From NCBI GenBank assembly GCA_013002375.1, contig JABDJW010000093.1:1-8545 (forward strand): a stretch of DNA of 8,545 nt, written 5' to 3'. A program made the position numbers and the translations under genes. Positions 1-5,962 of the stretch are shown piece by piece (within the stretch, counting starts at the first letter, position 1; each line of letters opens with the position of its first letter). A model generated the notes under the pieces. That model saw only the letters and a list, made by a program, of their open reading frames with translations, was not told where the DNA came from and did not search any database. Source of the stretch: Acidimicrobiales bacterium (GTDB taxonomy: Bacteria > Actinomycetota > Acidimicrobiia > Acidimicrobiales > SHLQ01).

Positions 1-2
1 GT

Positions 3-383
3 GCCACCGGGCTCGGGCTGGCCGTCGAGGGTCGGCCGCTGGCGATGGCCTGCTGGGTGGCGGCGACGCTCGGCCACATCTTCCCGGTCACCCGGCGGAT
101 GCGAGGAGGCAAGGGGGTCGCGACCGCCGGTGGAGGCGCGTTCGTCTTGTTCCCGTGGGTCAGCTTGCTGCTCGCCACCATCTTCGTCGCCGTGGCCCGA
201 TTCGGCCGCAAGGCATCGGTCGGCTCGCTGGCGATAGCGTTCGGTCTGGTCTTTCTCGTCGCCGCGACGGGTCGGCCCAATGCCGAGATCGCCGTCACCG
301 CCGGTCTGGTCGGCGTGGTGATCGTGCGGCACTGGAGCAACATCATGCGGTTGCTGCGGCGCGAAGAACACTCGCTGGTCTGA
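3..383 (+). CDS. plsY: Glycerol-3-phosphate acyltransferase PlsY, C-terminal part (5' end outside window)
   Basis: PlsY is an integral membrane enzyme that moves an acyl group from acyl-phosphate to glycerol-3-phosphate, giving lysophosphatidic acid, the first step of phospholipid synthesis. The frame is open from base 3 and encodes about 126 residues; full-length family members are near 200, so roughly the N-terminal third is missing at the window edge. Visible family marks are LGHIFPV followed by GGKGVAT, the glycine-rich conserved loop of PlsY, then two hydrophobic helices (FVLFPWVSLLLATIFVAVA and a later LAIAFGLVFLVAA stretch). A last helix-like segment before HWSNIMRLLRREE gives the usual basic cytoplasmic tail. 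The stop is TGA at 381-383, 35 bases before moeA. There is no pathway link to the molybdenum-cofactor genes that follow, and moeA has its own -10 box, so co-transcription is uncertain. The family call is firm. Confidence 0.9.
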   Translation, partial: ATGLGLAVEGRPLAMACWVAATLGHIFPVTRRMRGGKGVATAGGGAFVLFPWVSLLLATIFVAVARFGRKASVGSLAIAFGLVFLVAATGRPNAEIAVTAGLVGVVIVRHWSNIMRLLRREEHSLV

Positions 384-405
384 ACCCGCTCGGCGTCGGC
401 CGTCG

Positions 406-411
406 TAGGCT
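406..411 (+). promoter_or_regulatory. -10 box (TAGGCT) for leaderless moeA transcript
   Basis: TAGGCT lies 7 bases before the moeA ATG, so an mRNA starting a normal distance downstream would begin at or next to the A of the ATG. No Shine-Dalgarno sequence is present. No convincing -35 box is visible. The same arrangement recurs before moaA, moaC and the HAD gene, which is the main support. Confidence 0.45.
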
Positions 412-418
412 GCCTGGC

Positions 419-1621
419 ATGATTCCCCTGGAAGAGGCACAGGCCTACGTACTCTCGGGTTGTCCGGCGCTCGACCCGGTGACCGTTTCGCTCGATGCCG
501 CCCATGGGCTGGTCGCCGCCGAGTCGATCACGTCGCCCGAGGCGGTGCCGCCGTTCGACAACACGGCGATGGATGGCTTCGCGGTGCGGTCGGTCGACAC
601 CGCGGCGGCGCCGTGCACCCTCGAGGTCGCCGGCACCCTGGCCGCCGGCATGGCCCCGTCCGTCGAGGTCGGCCCGGGCCAGGCGATCCGCATCATGACC
701 GGTGCGCCCATGCCGCCCGGGGCCGACGCGGTCATCATGGTCGAACTGACGACGCTGGCCGCCGACGGCGGCACGGTCGAGATTGCCGAGTCGGTCCCAG
801 CCGGCAATCACGTTCGCCGGGCCGGCGACGATCTCACGACCGGCCAGATGGTCTTCGAGGCCGGCGAGGTCCTGTCGGCCGGCCATCTCGGTGTGCTGGC
901 CAGTATCGGCCGGTACGAGATCGCGGCCCATCGACGGGTACGCGTCGGCGTGGCCTCGACGGGCGATGAGCTGATCGATGGGCCCGAGCCGTTGGCCGCC
1001 GGGCAGATCCGTGACTCGAACCGGCACACGTTGCTGGCGCTCGTCGCCGCGGAGGGTTGCGAAGCGGTCGACCTCGGGCTCATCAAGGACGAGGAGGGTC
1101 CCCTGACCGACGCGCTCACCGCCGCCGCCGCCGACTGTGACGCGATCATCACTTCGGGCGGGGTCAGCATGGGGGCGTTCGACTACGTGAAAGTCGTCCT
1201 CGACAAGATCGCCGACATGCGGTGGATGCAGGTGGCCATCAAACCGGCCAAGCCGCTGGCGTTCGGCCGAATCCGCTCCACGCCGTGCTTCGGGCTGCCG
1301 GGCAACCCGGTCTCCTCGATGGTGTCGTTCGAACTCTTTGCCCGAGCCGGTCTGCGCCAGATGATGGGTCACACCGAGATCCACCGACCCCGGCTGCGGG
1401 CCATCGCCGATGCCGACATGCGGCGTCGGACCGATGGCAAGACCCACTTCGCTCGGGTCGTGGCTCGCATCGACGCCGAGGGGCGGTACCGGGTCGCCTT
1501 CGCCGGTGGGCAGGGCTCGCATCAACTGAATGCGATGGCCCGGGCCAATGCTTTGGCGGTCGTGCCCGACGGCGAGGGCATCGCGGCGGATGACCCGGTG
1601 TCGATCATTCTCTTTCGGTAG
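419..1621 (+). CDS. moeA: Molybdopterin molybdenumtransferase MoeA (possibly the gephyrin-like Glp type)
   Basis: MoeA inserts molybdate into adenylylated molybdopterin, the last step of molybdenum-cofactor synthesis, in the cytoplasm. The protein is 400 residues, normal for the family. Visible motifs: PPFDNTAMDGFAVR (44-57, with Asp52), RIMTGAPMPPGADAVI (91-106), STGDEL (180-185, with catalytic-type Glu184), GQIRDSN (195-201), SGGVSMGAFDYVK (246-258, the MoCF nucleotide-binding signature with Asp255), KPAKPLAFG (275-283) and FGLPGNPVSS (291-300). A C-terminal beta domain (about 325-400) is complete. The frame is open much further upstream, but ATG 419 is chosen because it gives the family N-terminus (IPLEEAQAYVL) and has a -10 box just ahead. 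In actinobacteria a MoeA paralogue, Glp, binds FtsZ and pairs with the membrane protein GlpR; a GlpR-like gene lies three genes downstream here, so a division role is possible. Sequence alone does not separate the two roles. Confidence 0.95.
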   Translation: MIPLEEAQAYVLSGCPALDPVTVSLDAAHGLVAAESITSPEAVPPFDNTAMDGFAVRSVDTAAAPCTLEVAGTLAAGMAPSVEVGPGQAIRIMTGAPMPPGADAVIMVELTTLAADGGTVEIAESVPAGNHVRRAGDDLTTGQMVFEAGEVLSAGHLGVLASIGRYEIAAHRRVRVGVASTGDELIDGPEPLAAGQIRDSNRHTLLALVAAEGCEAVDLGLIKDEEGPLTDALTAAAADCDAIITSGGVSMGAFDYVKVVLDKIADMRWMQVAIKPAKPLAFGRIRSTPCFGLPGNPVSSMVSFELFARAGLRQMMGHTEIHRPRLRAIADADMRRRTDGKTHFARVVARIDAEGRYRVAFAGGQGSHQLNAMARANALAVVPDGEGIAADDPVSIILFR

Positions 1622-1640
1622 GCATCGTCTTTCGGTAGGC
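1607..1640 (+). repeat. 17-bp tandem duplication across the moeA stop codon
   Basis: Two adjacent 17-base units, 1607-1623 and 1624-1640, match at 15 of 17 positions and share the exact 13-mer TCTTTCGGTAGGC. The first copy carries the real moeA stop (TAG 1619-1621); the second repeats the same TAG in non-coding sequence. It looks like a small slippage duplication. No regulatory role is evident. Confidence 0.7.
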
Positions 1641-1697
1641 GATCTGTTCCGGTCGGCGTGCGCCCACGTCCGCTACCGGAATGAAGCCGAGGACCGG

Positions 1698-1703
1698 TAC
1701 CGT
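1698..1703 (+). promoter_or_regulatory. -10 box (TACCGT) for leaderless moaA transcript
   Basis: TACCGT sits 6 bases ahead of the moaA ATG, followed by GTGGCC. There is no Shine-Dalgarno sequence before the start and no clear -35 box. The spacing matches the boxes before moeA and moaC. Confidence 0.4.
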
Positions 1704-1709
1704 GTGGCC

Positions 1710-2693
1710 ATGACCGCCGAACTCGTCGATTCCTATGGCCGCGTGCACCGCGACCTGCGAATCGCGGTGACCGATCGCTGCAACTTCCGTTGCCAGTACT
1801 GCATGCCGGCGGAGGGAATGCAGTGGATGCCCCGGGCCGAGTTGCTGACGTTCGAAGAAATCGAGCGGGTCGCTCGCCTCCTGGTCGAGGTCCACGGCAT
1901 CGAGTCCATCCGGATCACCGGCGGTGAGCCCACCGTGCGGGCCCACCTGCCCGTGCTGATCGAAAAACTGGCCCGACTCGGTGTCGATCTGGCGCTGACG
2001 ACCAACGGAGCGACGTTGGCTCCGCTCGCGGCCGATCTCGCGGCGGCCGGCCTCAAACGCATCAACGTGTCGCTCGACTCGCTCCGCCCCGATCGGTTCA
2101 TCGAACTGACCCGGCGTGACGATCTCGCCAAAGTACTCGAAGGGGTCGATGCCGCGATCGATGCCGGGCTGAACCCGGTGAAGATCAACGCGGTGATGAT
2201 GCGGGGTATCAACGACGACGAACTGGTCGATTTCGCCACGTACGGCCGCGACCGCGGCGTGACGGTGCGGTTCATCGAGTTCATGCCCCTCGATGCCCAG
2301 GGACAGTGGTCGAACGAGACGGTCGTGCCCCTGTCGGAAATCGTCGAGACGATCGGTGCTCGCTACTCACTCGAACCGGTGGCGCGAACCAATGCTCCGG
2401 CGACTCGCTTCCGTTATCTGGACGGGGCCGGCGAGATCGGCGTGGTGGCCAGCGTCACCCAGTCGTTCTGCGACAGCTGCGACCGAGTGCGGCTCACCGC
2501 CGACGGCCAGTTCCGCAACTGTCTCTTCGCCGTCGACGAATTCGATGTCCGGGCCGCGCTGCGCGGCGGGGCGTCCGACGCCGAACTCTCCGAGCTGCTC
2601 CAGTATGGCGTGGCCCAGAAGTGGGCCGGCCACATGATCAACCAGGAGCTCTTCATTCGGCCGCGCCGCTCGATGAGCCAGATCGGCGGCTGA
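1710..2693 (+). CDS. moaA: GTP 3',8-cyclase MoaA (radical SAM)
   Basis: MoaA uses S-adenosylmethionine radical chemistry to convert GTP into 3',8-cyclo-7,8-dihydro-GTP, the first reaction of molybdenum-cofactor synthesis; MoaC finishes the step. The protein is 327 residues, the usual size. The N-terminal cluster motif is CNFRCQYC (Cys24, Cys28, Cys31), the radical-SAM CX3CX2C. RITGGEPTVR is the SAM-binding GGE motif. The C-terminal cluster that binds GTP is CDSC then C (Cys254, Cys257, Cys271; CX2CX13C), with the arginines of CDRVRLTADG (Arg259, Arg261). The chain ends in Gly-Gly, the conserved tail needed for catalysis in characterised MoaA proteins. ATG 1710 is preferred over the open upstream frame because it gives a normal N-terminus (DSYGRVHRDLRIAVTDRCN) and follows a -10 box. 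It lies 88 bases after moeA and 55 bases before moaC. All key residues are present, so it should be active. Confidence 0.97.
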   Translation: MTAELVDSYGRVHRDLRIAVTDRCNFRCQYCMPAEGMQWMPRAELLTFEEIERVARLLVEVHGIESIRITGGEPTVRAHLPVLIEKLARLGVDLALTTNGATLAPLAADLAAAGLKRINVSLDSLRPDRFIELTRRDDLAKVLEGVDAAIDAGLNPVKINAVMMRGINDDELVDFATYGRDRGVTVRFIEFMPLDAQGQWSNETVVPLSEIVETIGARYSLEPVARTNAPATRFRYLDGAGEIGVVASVTQSFCDSCDRVRLTADGQFRNCLFAVDEFDVRAALRGGASDAELSELLQYGVAQKWAGHMINQELFIRPRRSMSQIGG

Positions 2694-2736
2694 CGAGCCG
2701 GTGCGGGCTCTCGCGATCCGCGTCGCTGCGCCCGCC

Positions 2737-2742
2737 TAGACT
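2737..2742 (+). promoter_or_regulatory. -10 box (TAGACT) for leaderless moaC transcript
   Basis: TAGACT is 6 bases before the moaC ATG and is followed by CTGGCC, almost the same spacer as GTGGCC before moaA. No Shine-Dalgarno sequence or clear -35 box is seen. It suggests moaC can be transcribed on its own as well as by read-through from moaA. Confidence 0.45.
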
Positions 2743-2748
2743 CTGGCC

Positions 2749-3276
2749 ATGTCCGATCGCGACCTCACCGATGGTGCCTTTGGCTCGTCCGGTGATTTCA
2801 ACCACGCCGGTTTCACCCACCTCGATCCGATGGGCCGAGCCCGCATGGTCGATGTCACCCCCAAGGAAGCGAGCCATCGCCGGGCCATGGCTCGCGCCAA
2901 AGTCCACATGGACCCCGAGACCGCGTCGGCGGTGGCCCGTGGCGCCATCACCAAGGGTGATGTCCTGGCCGTGGCCCGGGTGGCGGGCATCCAAGGCGCC
3001 AAACGCACGAGCGATCTCATCCCGCTGTGCCACCCGCTGCTGATCGGTGCGGTCACCATCAATTTCGAGATCGGTGAATCCCACATCGAGATCGAGACCC
3101 AGGTCGACACGGTGGGCCGCACCGGTGTCGAGATGGAAGCTCTCACCGCCTGTTCGGTGGCAGCACTCACGATCTACGACATGTGCAAGTCGATCGACAA
3201 GGGCATGACCATCGGCGATATTGCGCTCTGGGAAAAGACCGGCGGCAAATCGGGCCCGTACCGCCGGGCCAAGTAG
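2749..3276 (+). CDS. moaC: Cyclic pyranopterin monophosphate synthase MoaC
   Basis: MoaC converts the MoaA product 3',8-cyclo-7,8-dihydro-GTP into cyclic pyranopterin monophosphate (cPMP), the first stable intermediate of the cofactor pathway. The protein is 175 residues, about 14 longer than the E. coli enzyme because of an extra N-terminal segment (1-20) before GFTHLDPMGRARMVDV. Signature stretches are KGDVLAVARVAGIQGAKRT, LIPLCHPLL, GVEMEALTACSVAALTIYDM and a final TGGKSGPYRR. Residues matching the E. coli active site are present: Lys69 (K51), His95 (H77), Asp144 (D128) and Lys147 (K131). The start is ATG 2749, with a -10 box 6 bases upstream; a later start would lose the conserved HLDPMGRARMVDV. 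It follows moaA by 55 bases and is followed by a GC-rich hairpin that probably ends the moa transcript. moaD, moaE and a mogA/moaB gene are not in this window. Confidence 0.97.
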   Translation: MSDRDLTDGAFGSSGDFNHAGFTHLDPMGRARMVDVTPKEASHRRAMARAKVHMDPETASAVARGAITKGDVLAVARVAGIQGAKRTSDLIPLCHPLLIGAVTINFEIGESHIEIETQVDTVGRTGVEMEALTACSVAALTIYDMCKSIDKGMTIGDIALWEKTGGKSGPYRRAK

Positions 3277-3279
3277 TCC

Positions 3280-3298
3280 CGGCCGGTTCTTCCGGCCG
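3280..3298 (+). terminator. GC-rich hairpin after moaC
   Basis: CGGCCGG (3280-3286) and CCGGCCG (3292-3298) form a 7-bp stem with the loop TTCTT, starting four bases after the moaC stop codon. There is no T-run after it, as is common for terminators in high-GC actinobacteria. It is likely the 3' end of the moa transcript, though processing or attenuation is also possible. Confidence 0.45.
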
Positions 3299-3308
3299 AG
3301 CGCCGGTT

Positions 3309-3345
3309 TCGCGCGAATCGCGCGATATCCACCACGCGACGTGGT
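3309..3345. promoter_or_regulatory. Two palindromes in tandem, possible operators
   Basis: TCGCGCG-AAT-CGCGCGA (3309-3325) is a perfect inverted repeat with 7-bp arms. ACCACG-CGA-CGTGGT (3331-3345) is a second with 6-bp arms. Both have 3-base spacers, and their centres are 21 bp apart, about two helical turns. They lie just upstream of a -10 box (TAGCGT, 3354-3359), where a dimeric regulator would bind. The regulator is unknown and chance symmetry in GC-rich DNA cannot be excluded. Confidence 0.35.
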
Positions 3346-3353
3346 TCGATCGC

Positions 3354-3359
3354 TAGCGT
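3354..3359 (+). promoter_or_regulatory. Likely -10 box (TAGCGT) for the SepX/GlpR-like gene
   Basis: TAGCGT is the same hexamer as the box before the HAD gene. Transcription would start near 3366-3368 and give a leader of about 62 bases before GTG 3430, containing two identical hairpins. An ATG at 3368 in the other frame sits in the leaderless position, but its product does not look like a protein. Confidence 0.35.
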
Positions 3360-3370
3360 TTTCCGTTATG

Positions 3371-3418
3371 CACCAGCTCCGCCGCTGGGGTAGACGCCAG
3401 CTCCGCCGCTGGCCGAGG
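3371..3418 (+). repeat. 24-bp tandem repeat, each unit an identical hairpin, before the ribosome binding site
   Basis: The 16-mer CCAGCTCCGCCGCTGG occurs at 3373-3388 and again at 3397-3412, a 24-bp period. Each copy is an inverted repeat (CCAGC / GCTGG, loop TCCGCC), so RNA from this leader would carry two identical short hairpins. The second ends two bases before the GAGGAG ribosome binding site of the downstream gene, close enough to affect its access. Confidence 0.6.
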
Positions 3419-3420
3419 AG
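3415..3420 (+). promoter_or_regulatory. Ribosome binding site (GAGGAG) that fixes GTG 3430 as start
   Basis: GAGGAG lies 9 bases before GTG 3430. It is one of the few clear Shine-Dalgarno sequences in the window, in contrast to the leaderless genes upstream, and it decides the start of the small membrane protein. Confidence 0.6.
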
Positions 3421-3429
3421 TTACTCACT

Positions 3430-4017
3430 GTGGGAATCGCCCTACTCGTCGTCGTGTGGACGTTGGTCCTGGTGCCGCCGTTGGTGCGCCGGCCCCTCGT
3501 CGCCCGCGCCGCCGCGGCGGGTGATCCAATGGCGAGTTTTCATCGAAGCATGGCCCGAATTGGGAGGACCAACATGACCGCCGTTGACGGATCCACCGAC
3601 ACCGGACTGCAGCTCAGCCTCGACCCCGAACCGATCGATGCCGCGCCGGAAGCATCGGACGCGATGTCCGGCGTCGTCGCGCCGGCGTGGGAGAGCCGGG
3701 TCGCCCGGGCCGGCTCCTCGTTGGCCCAGTTCTATCCCCGGTCGCGCGGCGAAGCGCAACTTCGCCGCCGGTTCACCGCAGGCACCCTGGGGGCGTTGGC
3801 GATCTTCGCCATGTTCGCAACGCCGGCGCTGGGCCTACCGGCGTTGTTGGTCGCATTGTTCTTCCTCGCGCTGTTGGGGGTGTTCTGTGCCGCCTGGTGG
3901 CAGCGAAACCAGGTGCCGAGCCTGGCCCCCACCGTGCAGCCCTTCCCGTTGCCGTCGGAGATGACGGTCCGGCCCCGAACGCAAGGCGCACCGCTCCAGC
4001 GTCGTCGGGCCGGTTAG
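3430..4017 (+). CDS. Small three-helix membrane protein, SepX/GlpR-like divisome candidate
   Basis: The protein is 195 residues. Residues 2-16 form a hydrophobic helix, followed at once by LVPPLVRR (14-21) and a segment SFHRSMARIGR (36-46). A polar, acidic stretch (50-95) leads to a basic RRRF, then two helices (about 115-131 and 136-157) and a basic proline-rich tail. From memory of the family, actinobacterial SepX/GlpR proteins begin with one helix ending in a VP-W-RR motif, then an F-S-A-R-L segment, and carry two further helices later; this fits. GlpR in Corynebacterium is the membrane receptor of Glp, a MoeA paralogue that binds FtsZ, and SepX supports division in Streptomyces. Here it lies downstream of moeA and moaC, in line with that context. 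The protein is shorter than typical members and identity is low, so it is a candidate only. The GTG start is set by GAGGAG. Confidence 0.5.
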   Translation: MGIALLVVVWTLVLVPPLVRRPLVARAAAAGDPMASFHRSMARIGRTNMTAVDGSTDTGLQLSLDPEPIDAAPEASDAMSGVVAPAWESRVARAGSSLAQFYPRSRGEAQLRRRFTAGTLGALAIFAMFATPALGLPALLVALFFLALLGVFCAAWWQRNQVPSLAPTVQPFPLPSEMTVRPRTQGAPLQRRRAG

Positions 4018-4057
4018 TAGCCCGCGCCATCTGTCCGAAATGCCGCCCCGACGACGA

Positions 4058-4063
4058 TATAGT
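4058..4063 (+). promoter_or_regulatory. -10 box (TATAGT) of the tRNA-Ala gene
   Basis: TATAGT is a strong -10 hexamer, 12 bases before the first base of the tRNA and the most AT-rich spot in the area. A start near 4070 would leave a 5-6 base leader. No good -35 box is seen at the normal distance. Confidence 0.5.
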
Positions 4064-4075
4064 TGAAGCTCCTAC

Positions 4076-4899
<824 letters not shown>

Positions 4900-4953
4900 C
4901 CCGCACTTCCTCACCTCACGCGATTGCCGTCGCCCACCAGATTGGCTCGTTTC

Positions 4954-4966
4954 GGCGAGAATCGCC
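4954..4966. promoter_or_regulatory. Short palindrome in the divergent intergenic region
   Basis: GGCGA-GAA-TCGCC is a perfect 5-bp inverted repeat with a 3-base spacer, in the 116 bases between the divergent membrane-protein and HAD genes. Its position suits an operator for either promoter, but its small size makes chance a fair explanation. Confidence 0.25.
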
Positions 4967-4980
4967 ACTCAGGGTGGTAT

Positions 4981-5008
4981 TTGCCGGCGCGGGAACAGCC
5001 GGTAGCGT
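4981..5008 (+). promoter_or_regulatory. Promoter of the HAD gene (TTGCCG-N16-TAGCGT), leaderless
   Basis: TTGCCG (4981-4986) and TAGCGT (5003-5008) are separated by 16 bases. The -10 box ends 7 bases before GTG 5016, so the transcript would start at or next to the start codon. This is the best -35/-10 pair in the window. Confidence 0.5.
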
Positions 5009-5015
5009 GGCGGCC

Positions 5016-5612
5016 GTGATTGTGGTGTTCGACCTGGGCAACGTGTTGATCCCGTGGGATCGGCGGTTCCTCTACGAGAAGCTGATTCCCGACCCGACCG
5101 AACTCGACCATTTTCTGGATCATGTCCTGACCCTCGACGTCAACGCTCGGCTCGATCGTGGCACCACGTTGCCCGCCCTCGTCGCCCCGTTGATCGACCA
5201 ACACCCGCAGCATCAGTCGTTGCTCGAAGCGTTTCGGGATCGATGGGTCGAGACCGTCAAGGAGCCCTATCCGGAGACCGTCGCCTTGTTGCGCGAACTC
5301 GTCGATGCCGGCCGCACCTGCTACGCACTGTCGAACTGGGGGGCCGACACGTTCGCGATGGTCCAGCATCAGTATCGGTTTCTCGACTGGTTCGACGGAT
5401 TGGTGATCAGCGGCCGGGAAGGGGTCGTCAAGCCGGAGCCGGAGATCTTCCACCGCATGTGCGCGCGCTACGATTTCCGCCCGGCCGATGCGCTGTTCAT
5501 CGACGACTCGGCCGCCAACATCGCCGCCGCTGACCGGCTCGGGTTTGCGACCCATCTCTTCACCGAGCCAGCGCTGCTGCGCGCCGACCTGACCGCTCGG
5601 GGCTTGCTCTAG
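5016..5612 (+). CDS. HAD-superfamily subfamily IA hydrolase (YihX-like phosphatase)
   Basis: This is a cytoplasmic phosphatase-type hydrolase of 198 residues, a normal length for the family. Motif I is FDLGNVLIPWD, with nucleophile Asp6; the usual second Asp is Gly8, as in the YihX-type sequences I recall (FDLGNV), so this is a subfamily trait and not damage. Motif II is YALSNW (Ser106), motif III is GVVKPEPEIF (Lys139) and motif IV is FIDDSAANI (Asp163, Asp164). Residues 15-80 form a helical cap of the small C1 type. The E. coli relative YihX acts on glucose-1-phosphate, but the substrate here cannot be read from sequence. GTG 5016 is chosen because it places motif I at the normal distance from the N-terminus and has a promoter directly ahead; the frame is open upstream but antisense to the divergent gene region. 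Its stop overlaps that of the convergent HIT-like gene in CTAG. Confidence 0.9.
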   Translation: MIVVFDLGNVLIPWDRRFLYEKLIPDPTELDHFLDHVLTLDVNARLDRGTTLPALVAPLIDQHPQHQSLLEAFRDRWVETVKEPYPETVALLRELVDAGRTCYALSNWGADTFAMVQHQYRFLDWFDGLVISGREGVVKPEPEIFHRMCARYDFRPADALFIDDSAANIAAADRLGFATHLFTEPALLRADLTARGLL

Positions 5613-5962
5613 CGCTCGACCCGATCGGTGCCGACCCCGGTGTAGCGGCTCATACGCCGCACCTGGCGCAGTCGAAACCATTCGGCGTCGCGACAGTGGG
5701 CGTGGAAGTGGGTCGGGATCTGGCGCATCTCGCGATCGATGGTGAATGCCTCGGCGCCGAAGCGTTGCTCGCCGACCCGGGTCAGGCAGGCCAGCATGTG
5801 GGCCAGATCGGCGGCGCTGGGTTCGGTGCCGTGGGGCTTCCAGACCACCATCGGCACGCTGCAGACCTCGCAGTCTGCGATCCAGCACACGTCGTCCTCG
5901 TGGTACCAGTGGGTGAATCGAGCGGCCTCGCACAGCTCGCAGGAGGGATCGAAGTCAGCCAT
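5609..5962 (-). CDS. Small HIT-like protein with two CxxC pairs
   Basis: The 117-residue protein starts with CELC (Cys8, Cys11), then CWIADCEVC (Cys31 and Cys34 form a second CxxC). MVVWKPHG (38-45) resembles the beta strand plus His of HIT proteins (the 'lvipkrH' region). THFHAHCRD (84-92) gives His85-x-His87-x-His89, the HxHxH signature of the histidine-triad superfamily. HIT proteins are nucleotide hydrolases or transferases, and many bacterial ones bind zinc through CxxC plus His. The spacing here is compact, so the family call is moderate; a zinc-binding protein of another fold is the main alternative. It is cytoplasmic, with no signal or helix. The start ATG overlaps the stop of the CapA-like gene by 8 bases (ATGGCTGA) and has no Shine-Dalgarno sequence, so translation is probably coupled. 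Its stop TAG shares CTAG with the HAD gene. Confidence 0.75.
   Translation of the reverse strand: MADFDPSCELCEAARFTHWYHEDDVCWIADCEVCSVPMVVWKPHGTEPSAADLAHMLACLTRVGEQRFGAEAFTIDREMRQIPTHFHAHCRDAEWFRLRQVRRMSRYTGVGTDRVER

Noticed and set aside
155..418. Upstream extension of the moeA reading frame (open from 155)
   Set aside because: The stretch overlaps plsY in another frame and is Arg-rich shadow sequence. The MoeA family N-terminus begins at ATG 419, with a -10 box directly ahead.
445..1170. Long antisense open frames opposite moeA (445-807 and 808-1170)
   Set aside because: They are low-complexity Ala/Ser/Pro sequences from the codon bias of moeA, with no motifs and no ribosome binding site.
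1530..1709. Upstream extension of the moaA frame from 1530
   Set aside because: It overlaps the moeA end and adds about 60 residues not found in MoaA; ATG 1710 gives the normal N-terminus.
1622..1709. Possible Moco riboswitch between moeA and moaA
   Set aside because: Only 88 bases are available, no multi-stem conserved fold was found by eye, and a -10 box sits 6 bases before the start, which leaves no leader RNA.
2695..2710. Small hairpin after moaA (GAGCC / GGCTC)
   Set aside because: Only 5 bp with no T-run; such stems are common by chance in this GC-rich sequence.
3368..3577. ATG 3368 in leaderless position with a short Arg/Trp/Ser-rich frame (LRRWGRRQLRRW)
   Set aside because: The product is low-complexity and runs in a shadow frame across the real membrane-protein gene. 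The repeats are better explained as leader hairpins. A leader peptide remains a remote option.
4911..5933. Minus-strand frame of 340 codons opposite the HAD gene
   Set aside because: The plus strand has all four HAD motifs; the minus frame is Arg/Gly-rich and also overlaps the HIT-like gene in another frame.
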